Shown here one piece after another: positions 1 to 8,384 of a stretch of DNA of 64,000 bases (position 1 is the stretch's first letter; each line of letters begins with the position of its first letter). The position numbers and the translations under genes are program-made. Source of the DNA: Calothrix brevissima NIES-22 (GTDB lineage Bacteria > Cyanobacteriota > Cyanobacteriia > Cyanobacteriales > Nostocaceae); assembly GCF_002367995.1 (NCBI RefSeq), contig NZ_AP018207.1:2054500-2118499 (forward strand), in the 5' to 3' direction. The notes under the pieces were generated by a model. The model was not told the origin of the DNA. It did not search any database and saw nothing but the letters and a program-made list of their open reading frames with translations.

Positions 1-256
1 TATCGTAAAACCGAGCTATTGCACCCCAAGAACGTTCAGCCGCAGATTGTCTAGCCATTGAGTTTAACTCATCGGCAAAGGGGAACTCAGCAGCTAATAC
101 CGCACAGTGTTTATTAAGGTCATATCTACCCACATCTTTGTTATCCATCCAATAGCGCAAGCACTTGTTTTGAATGAATTGTGATGTGCGGATAGCTTCA
201 TCTATCGCACGATATTGTGTGTCTTTCCCTTTGACTTTAAACTCGTAAACAATCAT
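1..256 (-). CDS. tnpB: IS200/IS605-family TnpB RNA-guided nuclease, N-terminal part (runs off window)
   Basis: Reading the minus strand from the ATG at 256 gives an open frame to the left edge, about 85 codons. It begins MIVYEFKVKGKDTQYRAIDE and continues with IRTSQFIQNKCLRYW and later SAAERSWGAIARF. This is the characteristic N-terminal helical region of cyanobacterial TnpB/OrfB proteins. TnpB is an RNA-guided DNA endonuclease carried by IS605-type elements. The RuvC and zinc-finger parts would lie beyond the window, so integrity cannot be judged. A GC-rich hairpin 50 bp upstream matches the left ends of two other elements in this window. No clear Shine-Dalgarno sequence precedes the start. 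Confidence 0.88.
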   Translation of the reverse strand, partial: MIVYEFKVKGKDTQYRAIDEAIRTSQFIQNKCLRYWMDNKDVGRYDLNKHCAVLAAEFPFADELNSMARQSAAERSWGAIARFYD

Positions 257-305
257 GGGTATCGACCAATTAACCACATACTTATGTTAGTACAAAATAC
301 ATAAA

Positions 306-325
306 GCCGTCCTAAAAGGACGGGG
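306..325 (-). mobile_element. IS605-type left-end hairpin upstream of tnpB
   Basis: A perfect 7-bp stem, CCGTCCT/AGGACGG, with a 3-nt loop lies at 307-323. On the minus strand it reads CCCCGTCCTTTTAGGACGG followed by CTTT. Near-identical hairpins occur at 29533-29553 and 47364-47384. In IS200/IS605 elements, subterminal hairpins mark the ends recognised by the TnpA transposase. Here the hairpin would be the left end of the tnpB element. Confidence 0.65.
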
Positions 326-327
326 TT

Positions 328-492
328 TTAGACCCAAATCTTCGATAAATTAAATTTGTCTACCCATTCCCGATGGAGAGGATAAACTGCTCGTGCTCCT
401 GTTTTAGTATCCTCGCCGTTCCTCAATGGGATAAGTGCATCTTTGAAACTAAATAAAAATATATCTTTAGGTATAAGTATTAATGTGGGCAT
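328..492 (-). CDS. Small ORF, 54 aa, uncharacterised; possibly the 3' remnant of a gene hit by the IS
   Basis: The minus-strand frame starts at ATG 492 and stops at 328, just beside the IS605-type hairpin. The product has a hydrophobic start (MPTLILIPKDIFLFSF) and a polar C-terminal half containing LRNGEDTKTGARAVYPLHRE and WVDKFNLSKIWV. A GAGG lies 14 nt upstream of the ATG, which is slightly far. The second half looks like normal protein sequence. I do not recognise the family. It could be an intact small gene or the tail of a longer gene truncated by transposition. Confidence 0.4.
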   Translation of the reverse strand: MPTLILIPKDIFLFSFKDALIPLRNGEDTKTGARAVYPLHREWVDKFNLSKIWV

Positions 493-620
493 AAATACGT
501 TTATATCCTCAGGAGGATGATATTATTTATGCTTTGGAGTCTGTTTAAAGCTATCTAACCTGAAAATATAGTTAGAATCTTACTTTCAGACTCCTAAAGA
601 ATAGAGGAGTGAAAGTATTT

Positions 621-1949
621 ATGCACAGAATTCGTACTGCTTTAGCCTTGAGTGTGGCTACCCTAGCAACCGGCGTATTTTTAGGGGCTTGTAGTGAAAC
701 TGCAACAAACCCTAATAACACAGGTAACACTGGAACTTCCGCCAGTCCAGCAGCTAACTCGACTACCCCAGCTAGCAGCGCTAAGGGATTGAAAATAGGC
801 TCACTGTTACCTACAACTGGTGACTTAGCATCTATCGGTCAGCAGATGGTGGGTTCAGTTCCTTTGCTGGTTGATACAGTTAATGCATGTGGTGGCGTTA
901 ATGGTGAACCTGTAACCTTAGTTCCAGTGGACGATCAAACCGATCCGAAAGCTGGTGCTGCGGGTATGACTAAACTGGCGACTTTAGATAAGGTAGCTGG
1001 TGTAGTTGGTTCTTTTGCTAGCAGCGTTTCTACTGCGGCTATCTCCGTAGCTACACCAAATAAAGTAATGCTGGTTTCTCCTGGTAGTACTAGCCCGGTA
1101 TTTACAGAAAAGGCGAAAAAAGGTGACTTTCAAGGCTTTTGGGCGCGGACTGCTCCCCCAGATACCTACCAAGCACTAGCTTTAGCTCAACTTGCTAAGA
1201 AAAAAGGATTTAAGCGCGTTTCTACTGTAGTGATTAATAATGACTACGGTGTTGGTTTTGAAAAAGCATTTGTAGAAACTTTTGAAAAATTAGGCGGAAC
1301 GATAGTTAATAAAGATAAGCCAGTTCGCTATGACCCGAAAGCGCAGACATTTGATACCGAAGCTGGTGCGGCTTTTGCGGGGAAACCGGATGCTGTATTA
1401 GCGGTACTTTATGCTGAGACTGGTAGTTTATTTCTCAAAGCGGCTTATCAGCAAGGCTTGACTAAAGGCGTGCAAATTCTGCTCACAGATGGGGTAAAAT
1501 CACCTACCTTCCCGGAACAAGTCGGTAAAGGTAGTGACGGTAAATACATTTTATCTGGTGCGATCGGTACAGTACCCGGTTCTGATGGTAAAGCTTTGGA
1601 AAGTTTTAACAAGCTGTGGAAAGATAAAAAAGGTGGTACTCCTGGAGAATACGCACCTCAATCTTGGGACGCAGCAGCACTGTTGGTATTAGCTGCGCAA
1701 GCTGCTAAGGAAAATACAGGTGTAGGTATTGCTAGTAAAATCCGAGAAGTTTCTGCCGGGCCTGGTACAGAAGTTACCGATGTTTGTGAAGGGTTAAAAT
1801 TACTTAAAGAAGGTAAGACAATTAACTACCAAGGAGCCAGTGGAAACGTAGATATTGACGCTAATGGTGATGTGGTTGGTGTCTACGATGTTTGGACTGT
1901 TGGTGATGATGGACAAATTAAGGTGATTGACAAGGTTAGCCCTAAATAG
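621..1949 (+). CDS. ABC transporter substrate-binding lipoprotein, branched-chain/neutral amino acid type
   Basis: The product is a periplasmic solute-binding lipoprotein that would deliver an amino acid or related solute to an ABC importer. A hydrophobic signal peptide ends in the lipobox LGAC, followed by a Ser/Thr/Pro/Asn-rich linker. The rest is a Leu/Ile/Val-binding fold (Peripla_BP_6), seen in GSLLPTTGDLASIGQQM, the VGSFASSVSTA region and the VSTVVINNDYGVGF region. A GTG at 609 overlaps the GAGGAG ribosome binding site at 604-609. The ATG at 621, 11 nt after that site, is therefore preferred. No permease or ATPase genes adjoin it, so the substrate is unknown. It resembles NatB/UrtA-type proteins. 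A terminator follows at about 2036. Confidence 0.9.
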   Translation: MHRIRTALALSVATLATGVFLGACSETATNPNNTGNTGTSASPAANSTTPASSAKGLKIGSLLPTTGDLASIGQQMVGSVPLLVDTVNACGGVNGEPVTLVPVDDQTDPKAGAAGMTKLATLDKVAGVVGSFASSVSTAAISVATPNKVMLVSPGSTSPVFTEKAKKGDFQGFWARTAPPDTYQALALAQLAKKKGFKRVSTVVINNDYGVGFEKAFVETFEKLGGTIVNKDKPVRYDPKAQTFDTEAGAAFAGKPDAVLAVLYAETGSLFLKAAYQQGLTKGVQILLTDGVKSPTFPEQVGKGSDGKYILSGAIGTVPGSDGKALESFNKLWKDKKGGTPGEYAPQSWDAAALLVLAAQAAKENTGVGIASKIREVSAGPGTEVTDVCEGLKLLKEGKTINYQGASGNVDIDANGDVVGVYDVWTVGDDGQIKVIDKVSPK

Positions 1950-2035
1950 GGACTAGGGGTTAGGGGCTAGTAATTAGGGCTTTAGCTCTGAATTTTATAG
2001 CATGAGAGTGCTGATTGAAGTATTTATCAAAATTA

Positions 2036-2066
2036 AGAAACGCACCACTAGTGGTGCGTTTTCTTT
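2036..2066 (+). terminator. Rho-independent terminator
   Basis: A near-perfect palindrome, ACGCACCACTAGTGGTGCGT, is flanked by A-rich sequence upstream and TTTTCTTT downstream. It lies about 90 bp after the lipoprotein gene and is well placed to end that transcript. By symmetry it could also serve the converging gene at 2181-3032. Confidence 0.75.
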
Positions 2067-2101
2067 ATATATTTAGTTTTTAGAGAGCTAATTAGGGGAA
2101 A

Positions 2102-2178
2102 AACCAACAACTAAGCATGAAAATCTTTTCCCTCAACCCTAGCCCCTAGTCCCTAGCCTCTAGTCCCTAGCCTCTAGG
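2102..2178. repeat. Short tandem heptamer-like repeats (CCCTAGC/CCCTAGT)
   Basis: The stretch contains repeated units of CCCTAGCC, CCCTAGTC and CCTCTAG, and a related inverted stretch lies at 1948-1972. It resembles the short tandemly repeated heptamers known from heterocystous cyanobacteria. No coding potential is evident. Confidence 0.6.
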
Positions 2179-2180
2179 AT

Positions 2181-3032
2181 TTAGAAACCGCTAAAATTAT
2201 AACCAACTCCTACCAATAAACCAATGTCGGTATTTTCAAAAAAGCCAGCGTTGACACCAACAGTACCGGTAAATTGGGAAGTTAAAGGTACATCAATCCC
2301 ACCGGATAATAAAAAGGCGGCTTCAGAATTATCGCCGGTTTTAATGGCTGCACCAACTCCTATGTAAGGCGCAATGGGTAAAGGTTCGCTAAATGGGTCG
2401 GCTACTTGTTGAAAGGTAAAATCATAGGTGAGGGGAACTAAAATTGTGGTGTTATCTCCTAATATGGCAGCTGGTCTAATTGAGATAGCGTTTGTTAGCC
2501 CAACTTTACTGATGACGGCGAAGTTACCATCACCTAAGGCTGAGTCACTACCACTCAAGCCAATGTTACCTGCAATACCAAGATAGCTGCGACCACCACG
2601 AGTAGGTCTACCGGGATCGATATCTGCTTGCGCTACTGTTGTATTTGCTGGTTGAGAAGTTGATGCTGTAGGTGTAGATTCTGGGTTTTGGGGTGCAAAT
2701 GCAGCTGCGCTAGTTTCTACTGTACCGGGAACGGGAGTAAATATCCGGCTAGCAGTTTTGATTGTTGCAATGTTAGGTAACTTTTCTTTAACTAGGAAAG
2801 TTGTAGGTTGATTAGGTAGTTGTTGGTTTGTCGCTTCTGTTGCAATTACTGGTTTGGCTGACTCAGTTGTGGAAGCTTCACTTAACTGCTGACTACCTAG
2901 ATTACCTAGATTATCTATAGTATCTGCTGTTTGGGCGAAAGTAGGTAAGCCAGTAGTACCTAAAATAGCGATCGCAGTTAGATTGGATAACCAAAAGCTT
3001 GTTTTACGAACAAAAATATGATTCACATTCAC
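2181..3032 (-). CDS. Secreted protein with C-terminal outer-membrane beta-barrel-like domain, hypothetical
   Basis: The 283-residue product starts with a signal peptide (hydrophobic TAIAILGTTGLPTFAQ). A long Ser/Thr/Ala/Pro-rich, probably disordered segment to about residue 135 follows. A Gly-rich domain of alternating strands comes next, beginning SYLGIAGNIGLSG. It ends in VGVGYNFSGF, a strand with a terminal Phe typical of outer-membrane barrels. The domain is small, roughly eight strands, like OmpA/W-type barrels in size. I do not recognise a named family. It probably sits in or near the outer membrane. No operon partner is seen. Confidence 0.7.
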   Translation of the reverse strand: MNVNHIFVRKTSFWLSNLTAIAILGTTGLPTFAQTADTIDNLGNLGSQQLSEASTTESAKPVIATEATNQQLPNQPTTFLVKEKLPNIATIKTASRIFTPVPGTVETSAAAFAPQNPESTPTASTSQPANTTVAQADIDPGRPTRGGRSYLGIAGNIGLSGSDSALGDGNFAVISKVGLTNAISIRPAAILGDNTTILVPLTYDFTFQQVADPFSEPLPIAPYIGVGAAIKTGDNSEAAFLLSGGIDVPLTSQFTGTVGVNAGFFENTDIGLLVGVGYNFSGF

Positions 3033-3160
3033 TCCTTACACAATATTGCCACACATAAAATGTCGGTTTGTTTCTGTTGTTTCAAGAAATCTTGACAACA
3101 TGTAACTATTTAACACGAAAAGTTTAACTATTACATCCTGTATTTGACGGAATTACTGAG

Positions 3161-3310
3161 ATGGTCATTGGTCATTGGTCATTAGTCATTTGTTAGCGAT
3201 CGCTTTTTTTCTCCCTTTTATACCACGGTGTCAATCAACTTCTATTCCAAATGACCGAAAAAAGCTGAGAATATCAATCTGTTGACTGTTGACTGTTGAC
3301 TGTTGACTTT
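3161..3310. repeat. Intergenic short tandem repeats (GGTCATT and TTGACTG units)
   Basis: GGTCATT-type heptamers occur at about 3163-3190 and TTGACTG heptamers at about 3280-3308. The same TTGACTG unit recurs near 50235 and 53020-53060, and the GTCATT unit near 23955-24010 and 48895-48920. These are simple dispersed repeats. Confidence 0.6.
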
Positions 3311-4265
3311 AGCCTCTATTCTCTATTGCTAAACTGCTGACGGCTTCGCTAATTAGTTTGGAGACATAAGGTAAAATCTCTCGGTTTTTGGCGTTGGCTT
3401 TACCTTCTGTAAACAAGACTAAAAGGTAGGGATGGCGATCGCGGATTTCAATGTATGCTGCATCATGGCGTACCTGATTTGTCCATCCGGCTTTTGACCA
3501 AATTTGCGCGTCTTGGGGAATTCCACCGCCGATAAAGCCTGTTACTTGGTCTTCTTCTACATCTGTTGGTAAATCTTCGCTCTTGAGACTGCGTTGAAGC
3601 AAAGCCATCATCGCTTGCGATCGCGCGCTGGAAACGGCAACGCCCCCGACTATACTATGTAACAACCGTGCGATCGCATTTGTGGTCAGCATATTGCGAT
3701 TTTCCAGCATTTCTCCATAAAATGCCCGTTCTCTGCCATAAGGGCCATCACCCCAGGTTTTTTGACAGACGTTAATTGTCTGCATTTCTTCCCAGCCTAA
3801 AGATTGATAATAGCGATTGATAAAATTGCGCTGAGATTTCCAAGTTTCAAAGGGGCCTGCCGATAATTCCGGGCCAGATGTTGTACCAGTTAATACATCA
3901 ACTATTAAGCTAGTAGCATCGTTACTCGAATCAACAATCATATCGCGCATGGCTCTTTCCAATTCTTTGGAAGGTTGCACCATGCCTTTTTCTAACCATT
4001 CGTGAACGGCTACTAAATAAAATAGTTTCACCACGCTTGCTGGGTAAATTCGCTCGACTCCCCGGTAAGTAAAACCACGTACTGTATGGTTCCAAAAGGC
4101 ATCGGGTGTTAATGCCCCACCAGTATTTACTAGTACAGGCGGATCGTAGACAATCCAAGTCAGAGCAATTTGATTTCGGGCTAATGTGGAAAATTCTGCC
4201 CAAGTCGCTTCTAATATACTTGACCCTAGATTTTCGAGTTGTTCGTCTTTACGGAAAAAAATCAT
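3309..4265 (-). CDS. Class A beta-lactamase-fold serine hydrolase
   Basis: The 318-residue protein carries the active-site serine motif SVVK (Ser77-Lys80) in YPASVVKLFYLV. An SND-containing motif occurs in VDSSNDATSLIVD, and a KAG motif occurs in WSKAGWTNQVRHDAA. This is the order SxxK, SDN-like, KTG-like of class A beta-lactamases. No signal peptide is evident. Related cyanobacterial proteins are annotated as serine hydrolases, and activity on beta-lactams cannot be inferred. It is divergent from an NlpC/P60 peptidase only 22 bp away, so both may share a promoter region and act on peptidoglycan-related substrates. Confidence 0.8.
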   Translation of the reverse strand: MIFFRKDEQLENLGSSILEATWAEFSTLARNQIALTWIVYDPPVLVNTGGALTPDAFWNHTVRGFTYRGVERIYPASVVKLFYLVAVHEWLEKGMVQPSKELERAMRDMIVDSSNDATSLIVDVLTGTTSGPELSAGPFETWKSQRNFINRYYQSLGWEEMQTINVCQKTWGDGPYGRERAFYGEMLENRNMLTTNAIARLLHSIVGGVAVSSARSQAMMALLQRSLKSEDLPTDVEEDQVTGFIGGGIPQDAQIWSKAGWTNQVRHDAAYIEIRDRHPYLLVLFTEGKANAKNREILPYVSKLISEAVSSLAIENRG

Positions 4266-4287
4266 TGTTAGCTAATAACCTTGCAGA

Positions 4288-4995
4288 ATGGTATCTAATT
4301 TAGAATCTTCAATCCAAAATCTCACATCGGCTGAGTACAATTGTCTGGCTGACCTCAATTTATATGATTCACCTGAATGTAGTCGCCTAGCAACTCAAGC
4401 TGCGGCTGGGCGACATCTGTGGGTAAGTGATAATTTTCAGGATGCAGCTGTTGAAGTGTATTTGTGTGAAGATGATTACCCAGGGTGGGTATCTCTGAGT
4501 GATGTTGGTTTATTACAAACAGCTACTTTACCTTATCGGGCAACCAGATTGTCGGCAGCGGATATTAAAAAACTCTTACCGGGAGCGATCGCTTTTACTC
4601 ACCTAGCAATGCAACAATCAAATTATTACCTTTGGGGCGGTACGGTGGGGCCGAATTACGATTGTTCGGGATTAATGCAAGCGGCTTTTGTGTCTGTGGG
4701 TATTTGGTTACCGCGAGATGCTTATCAACAGGAGGCTTTTACCCAAGCAATTGCAATGGCTGAATTAGAACCGGGGGATTTAATATTTTTTGGTACTCCC
4801 AAAAAAGCAACCCATGTGGGACTTTATTTAGGGGATGGTTGCTACATTCATAGTTCCGGGAAAGATAAGGGACGCAATGGCATAGGAATTGACAGACTAA
4901 CGGAAACAGGAGATGAGGTTAGTCGGTCATATTATCAACAACTGCGCGGTGCTGGCAGAGTTGTGAAGAGTTATGAACCACAGGGGCGCAAATAA
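4288..4995 (+). CDS. NlpC/P60 cysteine endopeptidase with N-terminal SH3-like domain
   Basis: The protein is a peptidoglycan-stem-peptide hydrolase of the C40 family, of the type characterised structurally from Nostoc/Anabaena as a gamma-D-glutamyl-L-diamino acid endopeptidase. The N-terminal 80 residues form a bacterial SH3-like module. The catalytic domain shows the Cys motif NYDCSGLMQAAF and the His motif THVGLYLGDGCYIHSS. The length of 235 residues matches that family. No signal peptide is seen, as in the known cyanobacterial enzymes, suggesting a role in recycling. Its stop lies 3 bp before the next start, so it is co-transcribed with the glycosyltransferase. Confidence 0.88.
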   Translation: MVSNLESSIQNLTSAEYNCLADLNLYDSPECSRLATQAAAGRHLWVSDNFQDAAVEVYLCEDDYPGWVSLSDVGLLQTATLPYRATRLSAADIKKLLPGAIAFTHLAMQQSNYYLWGGTVGPNYDCSGLMQAAFVSVGIWLPRDAYQQEAFTQAIAMAELEPGDLIFFGTPKKATHVGLYLGDGCYIHSSGKDKGRNGIGIDRLTETGDEVSRSYYQQLRGAGRVVKSYEPQGRK

Positions 4996-4998
4996 ATT

Positions 4999-6012
4999 AT
5001 GAGTAGTGGGTTGGTTTCTGCAAGAACTGGTGAGGAAAATGGGGCGATTTTGGGAATTGTCCCTGATGTTTCCGTGGTTGTGCCTGTCCGCGATGAAGTG
5101 GAAAGTTTGCCATTATTATTAGAAGCGATCGCATCTTGTTTGAATGCCAATCAGTTGACTTATGAAATCATCTGTATCGATGATGGTTCTAGCGATGGTT
5201 CTGCACAATGGCTCAAGGAACAAGCTCAAATTCGCAATGATTTAAAAGCAGTAATTTTGCGCCGCAACTACGGACAAACTGCGGCGATGGCTGCGGGGTT
5301 TAATTATGCTTTGGGTAAAATTATCGTCACTTTAGATGCGGATTTGCAAAACGATCCGGCGGATATACCTATATTATTAGCCAAGTTAGCAGAAGGTTAC
5401 GATTTGGTCAGTGGGTGGCGACACAAACGTCAAGATGCAGCATTATCTCGCTTACTTCCGTCAAAAATTGCCAATTGGTTAATTGGGATAATTACAGGCG
5501 TGAAATTACACGATTATGGTTGTTCTCTCAAAGCTTATCGGGCGGAAGTATTAGCTGATATGAACCTTTACGGCGAACTACATCGGTTTTTACCCGCTTT
5601 AGCTTACATTGAAGGGGCAAGAATTACCGAAATCCCTGTACGCCATCATCCCCGGCGTTTTGGTCAAAGTAAATATGGCTTATCGCGGACTTTCCGGGTG
5701 ATGATGGATTTGTTAACCATTTCTTTTATGAAAAAGTTCCTCACCAAACCCATGCATGTTTTTGGGCTTTTGGGTTTAATTTCAATGGTTTTAGGCACAA
5801 TTATTGGGGTTTATTTAACTTTTCTTAAATTAGCTTGGGGACAAATGATTGGTAATCGCCCATTGCTAATTTTAGGAGTACTGTTATTAGTAACAGGGGT
5901 GCAATTATTTTGTTTTGGGCTGTTAGCTGAATTATTGATGCGTACTTACCACGAATCTCAAGGTAGACCGATTTATCGAGTGCGAGAAGTGGTAGCAAAA
6001 AATATTAAGTAA
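4999..6012 (+). CDS. GT2 family glycosyltransferase, polyprenyl-phosphate type
   Basis: The 337-residue protein begins with a GT-A fold (VSVVVPVRDEVESLPLLLEA; IICIDDGSSDGSAQWL). It has the metal/nucleotide motif TLDADLQNDPADI and the acceptor-site region RHHPRRFGQSKYGLSRTF. Two C-terminal transmembrane helices follow. This is the layout of DPM1/GtrB-type enzymes, which transfer a sugar from a nucleotide donor to a polyprenyl phosphate. The donor sugar cannot be read from sequence. It lies between the NlpC/P60 gene and an MFS gene on the same strand, probably one operon serving the cell envelope. Confidence 0.88.
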   Translation: MSSGLVSARTGEENGAILGIVPDVSVVVPVRDEVESLPLLLEAIASCLNANQLTYEIICIDDGSSDGSAQWLKEQAQIRNDLKAVILRRNYGQTAAMAAGFNYALGKIIVTLDADLQNDPADIPILLAKLAEGYDLVSGWRHKRQDAALSRLLPSKIANWLIGIITGVKLHDYGCSLKAYRAEVLADMNLYGELHRFLPALAYIEGARITEIPVRHHPRRFGQSKYGLSRTFRVMMDLLTISFMKKFLTKPMHVFGLLGLISMVLGTIIGVYLTFLKLAWGQMIGNRPLLILGVLLLVTGVQLFCFGLLAELLMRTYHESQGRPIYRVREVVAKNIK

Positions 6013-6054
6013 CGTAACAATAAGAGGACAACTCACTATTTAACTGCATCTACC

Positions 6055-7287
6055 TTGAAAACCTTCGACAATTTTGATATTTATGTGCGCCAAAGCCTGT
6101 TAATTTTGTTTTTAGCAGGTTTATTATTTTGGTCTAGTATGTCTTCTTTGATGCCTACTTTGCCTTTATATATTGCGAATGTAGGTGCAAGTAAGCAACA
6201 AATTGGCCTTGTTATGGGTAGTTTTGCCATTGGCTTGTTACTCTTTCGCCCCATGTTAGGAAACTTAGCCGATCGCGGTGGTCGAAAAATTCCTTTAATT
6301 ATTGGTGTCATTGTCGCCGCGATCGCACCCTTTGGTTATTTATTCTTTCCATCAATTCCCATTTTGGGTGTAGTTCGCGCTGTACATGGCGTAGCTGTAG
6401 CAGCTTTTACTACAGGTTACAGCGCCTTAGTGGCAGATTTAGCACCACCCGCCAAACGTGGTGAAATTGTCAGTTACATGACTTTGGCGACTCCCATCGG
6501 TTTAGCAATTGGCCCGGCTTTGGGCGGTTATTTACAAGCAACAGCAGGGAATGGGACGTTATTTCTCTTAGCATCTGAATTGGCTTTTGTGGCGCTATTG
6601 GGTATTGGCTTCATCATCAATCCGCCAATTACAAAATACCCATCAACAGAGAATCAAAAAACCAATTTTTGGCAACTGATCGTTAGTCCCAGGGTGAGAA
6701 TTCCCGCATTAGTGATGTTATTAGTTGGGTTATCCCTGGGGACTGTACATACCTTTATCGCTTTATTTATTCAAGAAACAGGCGTTAATTTTAACGCGGG
6801 GTTATTTTTCAGCATCGCCGCCCTTGCTAGCTTTAGCGTGAGGATTTTTTCGGGGCGAGGAAGCGATCGCTTGGGGCGTGGTTTATTTATTACAGCTGGC
6901 GTCATTGGTTACTTTTTAGCCACTTTGCTACTATGGCAAGCTAATAGTCAGATTACTTTCATTCTCGCCGCCATAGCCGAAGGTGCTGGAGGGGGAACCA
7001 TCATTTCGATGGTGGTGACACTGATGACAGATCGTTCCTTACCCCAAGAACGGGGGCGAATTTTTGCGATCTGTGTCGCCGGATTAGATTTAGGAATTGC
7101 GATCGCCGCGCCGATTTTGGGTTATGTAGCCGAACAAGTCGGTTATCGGCAAATGTTTGCTTACTGCACCGCTTTAAGCTTTCTCGCCTTGTTGATTTTC
7201 CTCACCCAATCCAATCAAAATCTGCGCGATTCCCTCCGCTTTGCCTTAGGCAGAGGCAAAGACCATTATTATTTGAATAAATCCTGA
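6055..7287 (+). CDS. MFS transporter
   Basis: The 410-residue protein has about twelve hydrophobic segments. It has the MFS loop 2-3 signature in FRPMLGNLADRGGRKIPL and a similar loop in FSGRGSDRLGRGLF. The size and pattern fit a drug-efflux-type major facilitator. The first in-frame start is TTG at 6055; a GTG at 6085 or the ATG at codon 29 are alternatives. It follows the glycosyltransferase by 42 bp on the same strand. The substrate is unknown. Confidence 0.88.
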   Translation: MKTFDNFDIYVRQSLLILFLAGLLFWSSMSSLMPTLPLYIANVGASKQQIGLVMGSFAIGLLLFRPMLGNLADRGGRKIPLIIGVIVAAIAPFGYLFFPSIPILGVVRAVHGVAVAAFTTGYSALVADLAPPAKRGEIVSYMTLATPIGLAIGPALGGYLQATAGNGTLFLLASELAFVALLGIGFIINPPITKYPSTENQKTNFWQLIVSPRVRIPALVMLLVGLSLGTVHTFIALFIQETGVNFNAGLFFSIAALASFSVRIFSGRGSDRLGRGLFITAGVIGYFLATLLLWQANSQITFILAAIAEGAGGGTIISMVVTLMTDRSLPQERGRIFAICVAGLDLGIAIAAPILGYVAEQVGYRQMFAYCTALSFLALLIFLTQSNQNLRDSLRFALGRGKDHYYLNKS

Positions 7288-7340
7288 TATATAGAAAGAG
7301 GCGCAATTAATGAATAACTACGCCTCTCTAATTTATGTAA

Positions 7341-7414
7341 CGGGCGAGGAGGGATTCGAACCCCCGACACCGTGGTCCGTAGCCACGTGCTCTAGTCCAC
7401 TGAGCTACACGCCC
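7341..7414 (-). tRNA. trnR: tRNA-Arg (anticodon ACG)
   Basis: The minus strand folds into a 74-nt cloverleaf. The acceptor is GGGCGTG/CTCGCCC with one T-T mismatch, the D stem GCTC/GAGC, the anticodon stem CGTGG/CCACG with loop CTACGGA, and the T arm GGGGG-TTCGAAT-CCCTC. The loop gives anticodon ACG, decoding CGN arginine codons after A34-to-I editing. No CCA is encoded; the discriminator is G. Confidence 0.96.
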
Positions 7415-7452
7415 TCGCACAGGAACTTATATTAGCACCTTCTCTCAAAATT

Positions 7453-7968
7453 ATGCAAGACAATTTTTCAGCTAATTTTGCCAATCTCTCCCATCTCGAT
7501 TCCCAAGGACAGGCGCAAATGGTGGATGTGTCGCAAAAAACACCAACCATTCGCCAAGCTGTAGCGGCGGCGCAAGTACGCATGTTACCCACAACGTTAG
7601 CCGCCATCCAAGCCGGAAATACGCCAAAAGGTGATGTTTTAGGTACTGCGAGAATCGCCGGGATTATGGCGGCGAAACAGACAGCGAATTTAATTCCCCT
7701 GTGTCATCCGCTACCCTTGCAGAAAGTTGAAGTGCAGATAATAGCCGATGAACAGCTTCCCGGCTATCAAATTCAAGCAACTGTGAAAACCAAAGCCGAA
7801 ACCGGGGTAGAAATGGAAGCCTTAACGGCGGTTTCCGTTGCGGCTTTGACTTTGTACGATATGGCGAAAGCTTTAGAAAAATCGATGCAAATTGAATCAA
7901 TTCGCTTAATTAGCAAAACTGGAGGGAAATCTGGAGATTATTTCCCACAAGCAGGGACTTCCAACTAA
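7453..7968 (+). CDS. moaC: Cyclic pyranopterin monophosphate synthase MoaC
   Basis: MoaC converts the MoaA product into cyclic pyranopterin monophosphate in molybdenum-cofactor synthesis. The 171-residue length fits. Family motifs are [18 protein letters not shown] near the N-terminus, [14 protein letters not shown], and [20 protein letters not shown] carrying the conserved acidic active-site region. Other moa genes are not adjacent, which is common in cyanobacteria. The cofactor would serve nitrate reductase and other Mo enzymes. Confidence 0.95.
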   Translation: MQDNFSANFANLSHLDSQGQAQMVDVSQKTPTIRQAVAAAQVRMLPTTLAAIQAGNTPKGDVLGTARIAGIMAAKQTANLIPLCHPLPLQKVEVQIIADEQLPGYQIQATVKTKAETGVEMEALTAVSVAALTLYDMAKALEKSMQIESIRLISKTGGKSGDYFPQAGTSN

Positions 7969-8013
7969 ATTGGAATAGATATATCAATAACAATGTTGGG
8001 GACTTCCAATTAA
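7949..8013. repeat. Dispersed GGGACTTCCAA(C/T)TAAA repeat, two copies
   Basis: Copies lie at about 7953-7968, overlapping the moaC 3' end, and at about 7999-8018. A third copy occurs at about 52680-52700. The first supplies the last codons of moaC (TSN, stop). Confidence 0.5.
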
Positions 8014-8030
8014 AAAAATACCCACGGGGG

Positions 8031-8294
8031 TAGGGGCACGGCACCGATAAAATATCGGTAATACCGAAAGTTTGTAGATGCCTATTGGTGTCAACTTAAG
8101 CTAAAAGCTATAGAGGACGGGCGTTGTACAAAAACCTCGCCCTCATCCCCTAACCCCTTCTCCCAATGGGAGAAGGGGAATTTAATTTCTGACTCCCCTC
8201 TCCCTGGGGAGAGGGGCTGGGGGTGAGGGCAAAAACCTTACCACCAAGCGGGTTTTACGTTAAGTTGACACAGGTGGTAGATGCCGTGCCCCTA
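8031..8294. repeat. Nested inverted-repeat element, MITE-like
   Basis: The outer arms are a perfect 13-bp inverted repeat, TAGGGGCACGGCA at 8031-8043 and its complement at 8282-8294. An inner 12-bp pair, GTGTCAACTTAA, lies at 8088-8099 and 8260-8271. The centre holds further complementary blocks: CTCGCCCTCA against TGAGGGC, and CTTCTCCC-type blocks around 8157-8215. It is a non-coding, strongly foldable insertion of about 260 bp between moaC and the GAF gene. Confidence 0.7.
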
Positions 8295-8384
8295 CAAGTT
8301 GGATAATTTATTTTTTAGAGTTCCCTTGACACCAAGCAAAAAATTCTCAGAATAAACTGATTACTGTAAATTGAGAGCAAAGCC

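Noticed and set aside
3281..3308. TTGACTG repeats considered as a CRISPR-like array
   Set aside because: The units are 7-8 bp and directly adjoining, with no spacers. No cas genes are present in the window.
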